From Gnetum montanum (lineage: Eukaryota; Streptophyta; Gnetopsida; Gnetales; Gnetaceae), in the NCBI GenBank assembly GCA_015680685.1, contig MNCI01024017.1, forward strand, positions 404,490 through 468,489: a DNA stretch of 64,000 nt, in the 5' to 3' direction. The translations under genes and the position numbers were made by a program. Below are positions 33,633 to 44,730 of the stretch, piece after piece; positions within the stretch are counted from its first letter, which is position 1, and each line of letters begins with the position of its first letter. Below the pieces are notes generated by a model, which was not told where the DNA came from, made no database searches, and worked only from the letters and a program-made list of their open reading frames with translations.

Positions 33633-35299
33633 TGACCACCATTGACTTTGGTTAAAATTTCAAAATACAAGGAATTCTTAGATGAAATTATGGTTAAATG
33701 AAAGCTTAGAAGACCAAGAATAGTATGAAAACATGAGAAGAGGGTGTTAAAGCTCATAAATTTGAAAAAATGGAGAAAAATTAATTTAGTGGATGAATGA
33801 AATGAAAGATTAAGGAGCACTGACTAGTATACTCAATGGAATATGCAAAAGATAGGATTGTAGCAATGTCAAAGGTAAGGAACCTTAACGAATCAAGCCA
33901 AGATCTATGCAAGTGGATCCTCCCCATAGTAGGCTCATGCCCTTTTTTCCCTTGCATAACCTCAACTATGAAATTTTTGGCTTCCATAGTCAATTTAATG
34001 ATCATGAAAAGTTAAGGACAAACTTGAAGGAATCTACTAAAGAATTCTAACACATCAAATGAAGACATAGAGCATAACATGGAACATGGTAGCGAGGTGA
34101 CTTATGGCAACATAGATGGATGATATAGAAGGTGGGATGGAGTTCTGAATTGAAGTCATAAGAAGTCCCTTGTGAAATTTGTGTTTAAAATGACCCAAGA
34201 AGTTCCATCCTCAATGTAGACCAAAACCATGCACTTTTAGTAACTTTGCATCACCACCCTAAGACTAATCCATCCACTTGAGACACAAGAGTGCTTCCAA
34301 CAAATAACCATCATTTCACAGAGAGAGGAAAAAAGTAGGAAGTGAGAGAGAGGGCCTTAGTTAGAGGGGACTTTCAAGAATAAGTGTATGTCATTCAAGT
34401 TCCATAACTAGTGCTTGTTGCTTGTTTATTTGTCCAAGGGATGTGCTTTGAATTCCATTTTTGTTTTGAAATGGGAACCATACCATGAAAGGACTTATTC
34501 ATGTCAAATGGATGTGCTTTGAATTTCCATCACTTTTTTTTTTTTTTTGAATGGGAACCACACCATGTAATGACATTATTTGTTTTCCTATCAGTGGATG
34601 GTATGGAATGGCAAGAAGTCCATAAAAAACACTCAAGAACTCAAGCAAGAAGAAGAGTACAAAGAGTATTGAGTCCCCTTGAAGTCACACCCATTTCAAA
34701 TGATTGGATCCTTCCTAATTCTAGAACTACCAAGGTCACCAATTGATTAAAAATTTCTTTAATGGAAGAAATCTCAAATTCCCAAAATAAGGAAAACCAT
34801 AGAATTCATTGGATGGGTGGAAGATGTGGACTCATTGCTTGTTCCATGAAAAATAAACCATGTCAAAGTAATCAGACATCAAAATTCAATAATAGAAACC
34901 ATACATCGACAATCACAACATCAAGCACAAACCATCATTAGTAAACAATAACAGTGGCATTGTGTCTTATGACAATAAAGCAATTCTATTAGTAAAAGGT
35001 AAGAAAATATCACACTTGAATAAAACAAAACAAAGAAAAATATATCAATTTAAAATAATCAAGAAAGTTCAAAGGTACTAAAGATGGTGTAAAATTAGAA
35101 AATTTTGAAAATCATAAATTTGTAAAATAAATAATTTGTAAAATCAAAAATGTGAAAAACAAAAAAGTAGAAAAATAGAGAAGCCATGTTAATGTCAATA
35201 GATATGGCCATCTCCCCCATTACTAAGTTGGAAGGAGAAGATTCAAAAAATAGAACATGATTGTCCATTGGTTAAGGCGATAGTTACACTAGCCTGTCT
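33633..35299 (-). other. E3 spacer between integrase and promoter block
   Basis: No genes. Homologous to the spacers of E1 and E2. Contains a local duplication around 34440-34570 (GGATGTGCTTTGAATT...GAATGGGAACCA twice), a T tract, and TAATGGGGGAG (sense) at about 35211-35224. Confidence 0.6.
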
Positions 35300-36481
35300 T
35301 GGTTCTAGGAAAGGCTTTACTTGTTGAATGTTGACCAACTATGTTTTATTCGATCTATCAAGTTTGTAGATTATCATGACCCCAAAGAGAAAATTTTGAT
35401 CAATTATATAAGGTCCCTCCCACAATGTTTAAAACTTTTTCTTTTGAGGTACATGTGTGGGGTTCTAGTAGAAAACCTTATCTCCTAGTTGTAGTTTTAC
35501 TTTTCTAACTATAAGGTCATAATGTTGCTTGCTGAATGCCTTGTTCACCTCAATCAAGGATAGGATCACTAATCAATTTTCATCTAACACATTTAGATTG
35601 ATTAATCTTTCCTTCTATGCTAGAATTAGGTCAAGGTTTAGATCACAAGCCATTGATAGTGTATGGAGCTTGGCTTAAATCAAGAGCATTGGAAGTTTTC
35701 CATACACTAACTCATAGGAAGAATAGCTAATAGAAAGTTTCCAAGTTGATTAGTAAGCCCAGAGAGCATTGTTAAGTTTTGTACTCCAATCTTTCCTATA
35801 TTTGCTAATGGTTCACATTAGTATTTTTGTAATGTTTCAGTTGGTTACCTTTGCTTGACTATTGGCTTGGGGGTGGTAAGGTGTTGTTAATTTATGATCT
35901 AGCCCTAAGCATTGCATTAATTTTCTAAAGGTGGCACCTATGAAATGAGTTCCATTGTTATAAATCAGTGAACATGACACCCAAACCTATTCACAATATG
36001 TTGTTGTATAAATCTAGCAGTAGTGGATGATGTACAATTAGTAATGGTTGCTACTTCTACCCATTTTGTGTAGTAGTCAACTACTACTCTAATATACATC
36101 TTCTCGTTAGACATGGGTGTGATGAGAACCATGAAATCAATGTCCCATATGTTAAAAGGCTCTAGTGGCTGAATCCACTATTGAGAAGCTTTTATGTGAG
36201 TGGTCATGCCCCCATCTTATTAACAATGTTCACAAGAATTGACGAATTAGTGGACATCCCTAAATATTGTCAACCAATAGTATCTTGCCATTAGGAGTTT
36301 TATGGCCATGCATCTCCCTACATAGTGGCCTCCGCAAGGCCCTTTGTTAGCATCCTAGAGAACATGCAGTTGATCTTCTTCAGGGACACACTAATGAATT
36401 AGGCCATTGGCACACACCTTATAGATGTGTCCATTGATTTCCATCAAGTATTTGACCTAATGAAGAAATTTTTGCTTCTTT
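35300..36481 (-). pseudogene. E3 integrase
   Basis: C-terminal LWEGPYIID near 35395-35425. In the core, the SDN motif reads YNNGTH (codon 35957-35959 is Asn) and the Glu region reads SQAKVTN, so Glu is Lys. The first-Asp region and the zinc-binding region (about 36180-36470) are recognisable by alignment with E1 and E2. Broken by stops. Confidence 0.8.
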
Positions 36482-37790
36482 CTAAAATCCAAGTCTTGTG
36501 GCATCTCTTGAGTAAAATGTGAAGATGCCATTATACCATGTTGCTTTTGCAAGCATTTGTTCACTTATTTCTCCTATACACAGAAGTTCATCTGGAAATT
36601 GATTAGAGAGTGGGCTTTCCTCCTCTTTATTATCCCATCTTAAGTCAGATAGGTGATTAGTGACCACATTCTTGATTCCTTTTTGATCTACCATCATGAG
36701 ATTGAATTCCTACAAGATCATAAGCCACCGTATGACATGAGGGCTCATTGTCAGCTTGTTCATGAGGAAGTGAATTGCACTATGGTCCATATGCACAAAT
36801 ATTTTGTAGCCAAGCACATAGTGCCCAAAATTTTCAAGATCATATACCACTACCATTAGTTCTTTCTTCATGGTGGTGTAATTTAACTATGCTTCCACAA
36901 TGCTTTGGCTTGCATAGTGAATATAGTATGGATGTTTCTTATCAACTATCTATGTGAACACTACCCCCAAAGCATAGTTAGATCATTTTTCATGATATTG
37001 AAGGCTCTAAACTAGTTTGGTGCTAGTAGGATTGGTGTTTATACAAGTTTCTCCTTTAATTGTTGGAATCCATGTTCACATTCCTTGGTCTAGATAAAAG
37101 GTGCATCTTTTTTTGTAAGCTCTACCAATAGCTTTGTGATCTTAGAGAAATTTTCTATGAATCATAGGTAGTAGCCAGTGTGTCCAAGGAATGATCAAAC
37201 ATCTTTAATGATCTTTGATTTCCTCTTTAATGATTTTCTTCAATTTGGGGTTCAACTACCTTTGTGGCTATCTTCTAGGCTTCATGGCCAAGTTAGTGTA
37301 GATGTGATGCTAACTTATCATTGGATTAAATCCTGTTAGCTTAAGATATGACCAAGCAAATGTTTTTGACCATTTTTTCAACACCTTCAACAAATTTTCT
37401 TTTTTCTCAAGAGCAAGTTTGACATTAATTATGATCAATTTACCATTCTTTAAAAATGCATACTCCATTCCAACTAGTAAAGTTTTTAGTTCTAGAGGCT
37501 CCTACTTGAAGTGATTAGGGATTTCCAACTCTCCACAATAGGTATCATCATCTTCATTAGAGATTTGGAAATGAACTTGTTCAATTTTATCCATGCCTTT
37601 AATGTAGGCACATGTTAAACTCTTAGTTGGCTCCATGCATATTTTGTTGCTATCTGAGTTAGCTATCAACCACTGGGTGCCCTCCTATTTTGTGGCTACT
37701 GTGTATAGACACCTTTTAATGTCAACTTCTTGTGAACATTGATTTTATGCTTTAATGTGTGTGCTCTTAATGGACCACATATTTTACATG
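36482..37790 (-). pseudogene. E3 RNase H and truncated reverse transcriptase
   Basis: The RNase H to integrase linker is open at 36482-36697 (KGIKNVVTNHLSDLRWDNKE). RNase H lies up to about 37020. Reverse transcriptase is cut: at about 37215 the sequence jumps from the equivalent of E1 11155 to that of E1 11780. This removes about 620 bp with the FMDD active site. The motif TCTTTAATGAT occurs on both sides of the junction. The N-terminal linker continues to about 37790. Confidence 0.8.
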
Positions 37791-38200
37791 AAATTGCATC
37801 CATCATCACTATATGCAATGCATGGAATATGCTTCTTTTAAATCATGCCTAATTCATTTTCTTTAGATATTTCTAGAGATAGCTCCCTTATACCCATACA
37901 CACGTCAACCATGCTTAGCCAAGATCTTCCCATAATGATGGACAAGTAAGTTTTGTAGTTTTCTACCTTGATTATCAAAAAATTAGTAGGATAGGACCAC
38001 CCACAAACTATGGCCACAATGTCCTCTAATAATTCCAGAGGAACAATAATCAACTAATATGCTAATTCTAGATAGATGTTGCTCTTCTTGAGAGGTGGTA
38101 GGTTCCAGGCCTTGTGCATATCATGGGAGAGGAGATTAACTCTAGAACCAAAGTTAAGAAGAGCTTTTCATGACTCTTTTCTAGCAATCTATAGATAAAT
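37791..38200 (-). pseudogene. E3 aspartic protease
   Basis: ALLNFGSRVNLLSHDM (Asp of the D-S/T-G triad replaced by Asn) and KAWNLPPLKKSNI are followed by a frameshift into VPLELLEDIVAIVCGWSYPT, NFLIIKVENYK and IIMGRSWLS (37838-38053). Same family as in E1. Confidence 0.75.
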
Positions 38201-40677
38201 GAGTGGACTTTCCATATCATATTTTTTTGTGGGAAGATTTATAGCCTTGATCTAATTAGAAATAACATGAGTTAGCATAACAATGAAAATTTGAGGTGCC
38301 ACTTAGTTTGAAGGGTACTCAAAGGTATTTGATAAAGCGGATGAGGGTGATGGAGATGTAGGGTGATTAGCTGAACTAGGTTGTGAGAGTTGAAGAGGAA
38401 TACTAGGCTAGAAGAAAGGTCTTTTTCTTGATTGATTATCTAGACCACTTAGTTGAAAAGCTAGTTGTGAGTATACAACCCTCGTAGCATTTCATTGTTG
38501 CAGCTATGGGGGAATTTCATCCTACATGGATGAAGTAGGAGGTAATTGGGTTAAAGGTGGAGGTGTATGTTCAGAGGGATGTGGAGGATGATATGGATAC
38601 AGATATGGGTTTTCCCTTCAAGTATATGGTGAATGTGTTCAATGGTACTCCAAAGGGTAATAGTGATGCTAGAATGATGTATGACTTGTAGAACTTCTAG
38701 GGAAAATGGGTTGCTAAACATAGTAACTATATAGATTTGGTTGTCTATAAGGGTACTGCTACCTTGGTAGTGGAATTTCCCACAATTGTGGTTGGTACCA
38801 CTGTTAGTATTGTTCATAAGGTTGTGGAGGAGTTCCACTTGGGTAATAATCTTTTTGTTGCTAATGGAACTACCTTCAATTACCTTGAGGATAAGGAAAT
38901 CATCTAGGTGCTTACCTACATGCTAGATGAGGATTTCATATTGATAGATATCACATTTAATTTCATCATTAGAGTTAGACTCTACAACTTCCCCTATTGC
39001 AGCAACTTTGCCCTTACCTCTTTAATAGGAATGTTCAGCTTCTTTTCTCCTCTTGCAATTATGATCACTACTTTTCTCTTTGGATTCTTTAGAAATCTTC
39101 AAAGCAGTTTAAAATTTTTTGTCCAAAGATTCCCATAACTTGTCAACCTTTGTTGAAATGTCAAAAATATATTTTTTAATGGACAATGTCTTTCTGTTCA
39201 CCACTTCATTGAGTGGTGACTTCTCCTCGTTTCAAAATTAGACCTCTCATTTTCCAATGGAAGTGTCCCAATTATACTCTTTAGCATTTTCCCTTTTTCA
39301 TAGCTCACCTTATTCTTTTGCTACTTACTCAATTAGCCTCTAAATCTGATGAGCTCTTAGTTTAGAAAATCTTCCTTGGGCATACATCCCAAGGGTTCTT
39401 CTAGTTTCTACTCTAAGCCCATCTATGATGTGGTGAAGTTTTTCCCTCTGAGAATAATCATGGATAGGGCATTGATGTAAGAGTGAATAGTATTAGCCCA
39501 TGGTAGCATCCAAGGGTTCATGTGCTTCCTATTTCTAGCTTGGGATTTGCCTTCTCAGATTAGACACTCTAGATTACATTTGATATTTGTCATTAAATAA
39601 CTCTAACATGGTACTCCATTTGTAGATAGATTTGGGCACTAAGGAATAGTACCAACTTTTAGCTCCCTTGATTAGTGTCCTTGGAAAAATCTTGAGTTTC
39701 TGCCACTCATTTTCTATGTTCTATAAGGCATAGGAATCTTGAAAAGCTTGTAAGTACGTTTGCATATTAGAGTTGTATCCCCCCTCAAATCATGGGATAT
39801 TGTTCATATCTAAGTACTTGATCTGACTATCCTTCATACACCTATTGGAATTTTAATTGCCTTTGCAATATTGAGCATACTTCTAGTTGCTAATAAAGGT
39901 TTTTCATCATCATTGCATCAATGACATTGATGATGGTTTTGGTCACCTCTTCAATTTTGGTGGCCTTCGTAATCATTGTTATCTTACTGATCACCTTCAT
40001 CATAGTTATTTCAATAGCAGATTCTATGAGAACCATTAGATGAAGAGGAATGTTTAGAATCAGATGAAGAGGAAGATGGACTACCACCACCACCATGGTG
40101 TCTACCACCACTCTTATGCTTATTACAATCACCATCCTTAGATCCCTTGATATTGTGGTACTTGCCCAAGTCGCTACCTTAGCTATTAATTTTTTCTAAA
40201 CCCAATTTATGAATAGTGGATCGTAGGGTTTGGTTCACACCCTTTCCATCTATAATAGGGGGTGGAGAATCTTGATGTTGAGAACCTTCCAAGGGAGGAT
40301 CCTCATTATCCTCTTGATCTAGTAGGAACAAGGGGTTAGTGAAATGTTTCCCCTTCATGGCATTATGGAGCTCCCCCTAATGTTTATCTCATTTGCATTT
40401 TAGTGGGACAAGAATTTTGAGTGTCATATCCATCCACAACATATTCTTCATAAAGATCTTCTATGCCCAACTTCTTAAGGATTTTGAATAGCATCTCGGA
40501 CATAGATCAATCGAGGGGTAAGACAACATTACCCTCCATATCACACCATCATAGTTGTTCATCCTAATGTAGGATGAAGGTGAAGTTTGGCATCAACTCA
40601 TTTAGATGAGTATACACCACTTTGCACTCTTGTGGGACCAACAATTTAACATCTTCGTGTATATGAGATGAAGAAAT
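38201..40677 (-). pseudogene. E3 gag
   Basis: Starts near 40677, where E1's ATG corresponds to ATT, so the start codon is lost. Then HEDVKLLVPQECKVVYTHLN and, at 40565-40567, the shared TAG. The retrotrans_gag domain (about 39380-39790) shows LKIFPRTLIKGAKSWYYSL, STMLELFNDKYQM, RVSNLRRQI and LHHIIDGLR. Trp and Gln positions conserved in E4 are stops here. The C-terminal part is Pro, Tyr and His rich. Confidence 0.8.
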
Positions 40678-40813
40678 TTTGCAAAACAAAATAAAAGTAT
40701 CAATGTGCTTTTATAATTCTATGTATAGTAGGGATGATATTGACCTTGAGATTCATACAATGATATTAATGGTATTTACCTAGACGTAAATAGCACATGT
40801 TCCATAAACAAAA

Positions 40814-40832
40814 TTCCCAACTATGGTGCCAA
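40814..40832 (-). other. E3 primer-binding site, tRNA-Asp-like
   Basis: The sense strand reads TTGGCACCATAGTTGGGAA next to the 5' LTR, related to TGGCGCCGTTGCCGGGGA. Confidence 0.7.
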
Positions 40833-41755
40833 TGATTAGTGATGAGGTACCCCTATGCCCAACCATACGAATCACAAAGCATTCACATGCGATCTGGTCA
40901 AATTTTGCAAACTTTATCATTTCTAGTGCACTAGTCCTTTAGGAAGTGAATCTAGCCTTAAGGTCAATCATTGTCTTCCCAATTACACTTGTGATGTTTG
41001 TTGGTATGGTTAAGTGTAATTGAGGCATATGACTTTTATCATTTTATGTTTTATAGTTTGGTGCTCAAAATGTAAATAAATGGAATTTAATTAACTAATC
41101 TAAATTAACTAATTAACTAGCATTTAACTAATCCTAACATAAGCATTTGATCCCACTTTCTACACATGTCTTGAACCCACATATCCATTACTAGGTGACC
41201 AAGTGCTATGCTACTAAGCATACCAAGTACTAACACTATAGGGATTACCAAGTGAATAAGTGTTACGCTCGAAGTAGTTGTACTTATGTCTGTAATCTAT
41301 CTCACTTAATTTCCTCATTAATGTAGGAACTGGAATATATTTAATAGCTAATTAAAAATATTTAATAAATAATTAAAATCATTAAATGCATAAATGAAAT
41401 GACTAATCTATCCAAAGTGTTGCAAGGTTTATCAAAAACCTTGTCTTTATTGCCACACACACTATCATGCTCAGGTATAACAATGCTGAAATAAAGATCC
41501 ATACATTCAATGACTCCTACTATGGGCACTTGAGGAAAACATTCTACCTTTTAAATGGAAAAACTACAAGATATTTACTACAACTACAATCTCTAAGTGC
41601 CATAAATATGACTACAAGCACATATTTATAGTCGATGTTCAACATTGCATCGATGGGGCCTCATTGATGCATGGTAAGATGCATTAACTAGGTCTCATCG
41701 ATGAGTTTCAATTTATGAGGCCTCGTTGATGCAACCAACTAAACACAACTCATCA
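40833..41755 (-). repeat. E3 5' LTR
   Basis: Starts TGATTAGTGATGAGG and ends AACTCATCA, followed by GTATT. Aligns with 29117-30002. Confidence 0.92.
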
Positions 41756-41760
41756 GTATT

Positions 41761-43678
41761 GCTCATATGGTTGTGATGAAGCTCCACTTGGATAATAAGC
41801 TTATTGTTGCTGGTGGAACTGCCTTGGATTACCTTGAGAATAAGGTAATCATCTATGTGCTTTCCTATGTGCTAGTCAAGGATTCAATGCTTACACCCTC
41901 AACTCTTGTAGGTGCGAAACCATAGGGCAACACCCCTTTTCATGTTCATATTAATAGATTTCACAACTAGTATCATCATCAGAGTCAATTTCCACAACTT
42001 CTTCTACTATAGTATCCTTACCTTTTCCTCGTTGGTAGGCATGTTCAACTTCTTTTTGTCTCTTGCATTCATGATCTCTATTTTGTTCTTTGGATGTTTT
42101 AGTAATCTTTATAGTGATTTGAAACTTTTCATCCAAAGAGTCCCATAATTTATCAACCTTTGTCAAAATATCATAGAAAAATTTTTGTATGGGCAAGGTT
42201 TTCCTGTTCACCACTTCATTGAGTTGTGACTCCTTCTCATCACAAAATTGGACCTCCCTTTTCTTAAAGGAAGGATCCCTATTATACTCTTCTACACTTT
42301 TCCTTTTTCACAAATCACCTTCTTCTTTTGCTACCTACTCTATCAACCTTTAGATCTGATGAGATCTTAGTTCAGACAATCTCCTTTGGGCATACACCCC
42401 AAGAGTTCTTCTAGTTTCTACTCTGAGCCCATCTATGACGTGGCAGACTTGTTTCCTCTAAGAATAATCATGGCCAAGGCATCAAGTAAGAGAAAATAAT
42501 ATTTATCCATGATGACATCCAAGGGTTCATGTATTCCTTATTTCTAGCCCTAGATTTATCTTCTCAAGTTAGACACTCTAGAGTACATCTGGGATTTAAT
42601 AGGTCTAACATGATACTCCATTAGCAAATGGATTTCAAATCGAAGGACTAGTACCAACTTTCAGATTCTTTGATGAGTATCCTAGGGAATAGCTTGATTT
42701 TTTGCCAGTTATTTTCAATGTTCTATAAGGCATAGGCATCATGGAAAGCTTGTAAATGGTTTTGTGGATCAAATTTGTATCCCCCATCAAATCTTGGGAT
42801 ATTTTTTATGTTTAAGTGCTTGATCTAACTATCCTTCACATGCCTAGTTGGAATATTTATTGCCTCTACAATGTTAAGCACGCTTTGAGTTACCAATAGG
42901 GGCTTATCATCATCATTATTGCATTGTCTCCAATGATGTCCTCTATTACCTTGATGTTCTTGGTAGGCTCTACAATCATTATTGTCCCGCTGATCACCTT
43001 CATCACAATTATTTCTTTGATAGCTTCTTTTAGAACCAAATGATGAAGAGGAATTTTCAAAATTAGATGAAGAGGAAGGTTGACCACCACCACCACCATA
43101 GTGTCCACCAGCATCTCTTTGCTCATTACAAAAACCATTCTTAGATCCCTTGCCATCATGATGTTTTCCTGAGTCCTTGACTTGATTGTCATTTTTTTCT
43201 AAACCTGGTTTATGAATAGTGGATTGCAGGTTCAAGGTCACACCCTCATCACCAACAATAGAGGATGGAGAATCTTCATGTTGGGAATCCTTAGGGAAAG
43301 GATCCACATTGTCATCTTGGTTTAGTAGGAACAAAGTGAAGTGTGTCCCCTTCATAAACTTGTGGTGCTTCTCTTGGTGTCAATATCTCCTACATTATGT
43401 TTTAGTGGGATGGTAGTCTCAAGTGTCATAACCATTCACAACATATTCTTCATGAAGATCTAGGATGCCAACATTTTAAGAGTTTAAAAGAGCATCCCTA
43501 GCATAGATTGATTAGGGGATAATATGATGTTGCCCTCCATATCATGCCATTACTATTGTTCATTCTAATGTAGGTTGAAGGTGAAGTTCAGCACATACTC
43601 ATTTGGATGAGTATATACCACTTTTCACTCTTGTGGGACTCACAGTTTGACATCTTCATGCTTGTGGGAAGAAGAAAT
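41761..43678 (-). pseudogene. E2 gag, N-terminal and central part
   Basis: Continuation of E2 gag beyond E3. The longest open frame of the window on this strand lies here (42825-43355, 176 residues). It is a polar, Ser/Asn/Gly/Asp-rich linker with a run of Gly near its middle, and ends NIPTRHVKDS, also seen in E1 (KIPTRHVKDS). N-terminal of it is the HEDVKL segment and the shared TAG (43565-43567). C-terminal is the retrotrans_gag domain (about 42350-42790). A second open stretch at 41951-42214 (KTLPIQKFFYDILTKVDKLW) is the tail after that domain. The start codon corresponds to ATT. Confidence 0.8.
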
Positions 43679-43810
43679 TTTGCAACAAATAAAATAATCA
43701 ATGTGCTTTTGTAATTATAGGTCATGTGGGAGTGATGTTGACCTTGGATTCATTGAATGATATTAATAATATTTACTAAACCTAAATAGCACATGTTTCA
43801 ACAAACAAAA

Positions 43811-43830
43811 GTCCCTAGTAATGACACCAA
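43811..43830 (-). other. E2 primer-binding site, tRNA-Asp-like
   Basis: The sense strand reads TTGGTGTCATTACTAGGGAC next to the 5' LTR. Confidence 0.75.
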
Positions 43831-44725
43831 TGATGAGTGATCGAGGTACCCCTACGCCCAACCATACGAATCACAAAGCATTCACACATGATCTGGTCAA
43901 ATTCTATGGACTCCCTAGCTTCCAATGTGCTAGTCTTCTAGGAAGTGAATCTTGCCCTACGGTCATTGATTATCTTTCCAATTACACTTCTGAAGTACAA
44001 GGATATGGTTAAGTGTAATCAAGGTATATGAGTTTTATCATTTTATATTTTATGTTCTATAGTGCTTTGAAGAAAGAGATAAAGTAATTTAATGACTAAT
44101 ATAGATTAACTAACTAACTAATCTCTAACTAGTCCTAACATAAGCATTTGGTTTCACTTTTCATACATGTCTTGAACCCACATATCCATGACTAGGTTAC
44201 CAAGCACTACACCACTAGGCGCACCAAGTAATAATGCTGATGGGATTACCAAGTGGATGCATGTTATGCTTGAAGTAATCGTAGTTATGTAATTAATCTA
44301 TCTAGCTTATCTTGCTTAATTACCTAATTACCTTAATCACTAGAAAGCATCAAATAAATAAATAAGAGTATTAAATGCATAAATGAAACATTTAAACTAT
44401 CCACAATGTTGCAAGGTTTATCAAGAAGTGCATCTTTATTGCCACACACATTGTCATGCTTAGGTACAATAGTGCTCAAATAAAGATCTATACACTCAAT
44501 GACTCCTATTGTGGGCACTTGAGAGAAATATTCTAACTTTCAAATGAAAAAACTACAAGATTTCAGCTACTACTATGAGTCTAATGTCATAAATGTAGTT
44601 TGTGAGTGGATATTTATAAGCAAAAAATGGACCTTGTGTCGATAGTGCTACGTCGATGCATGAAACAATGCATCGACAAGACCTAGTCGACAAGCCTCGT
44701 CAATGTATCCAACTATGACTCATCA
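43831..44725 (-). repeat. E2 5' LTR
   Basis: TGATGAGTGATCGAGG...GACTCATCA, followed by CTATG. Aligns with 19396-20304. Confidence 0.93.
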
Positions 44726-44730
44726 CTATG

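Larger units (their letters stand above)
29117..41755 (-). mobile_element. E3: LTR element inserted in E2 gag
   Basis: 12.6 kb. LTRs are 886 bp (29117-30002) and 923 bp (40833-41755). The perfect target duplication GTATT is at 29112-29116 and 41756-41760. Gene order is as in E1, but the core of the reverse transcriptase is deleted. Confidence 0.94.
19396..44725 (-). mobile_element. E2: LTR element in E5 ORF3, itself holding E3
   Basis: LTRs are 909 bp (19396-20304) and 895 bp (43831-44725). The perfect target duplication CTATG is at 19391-19395 and 44726-44730. Removing E3 and its duplication leaves about 12.7 kb. Gene order is as in E1, but the protease segment is deleted and gag is split by E3. 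Confidence 0.93.
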
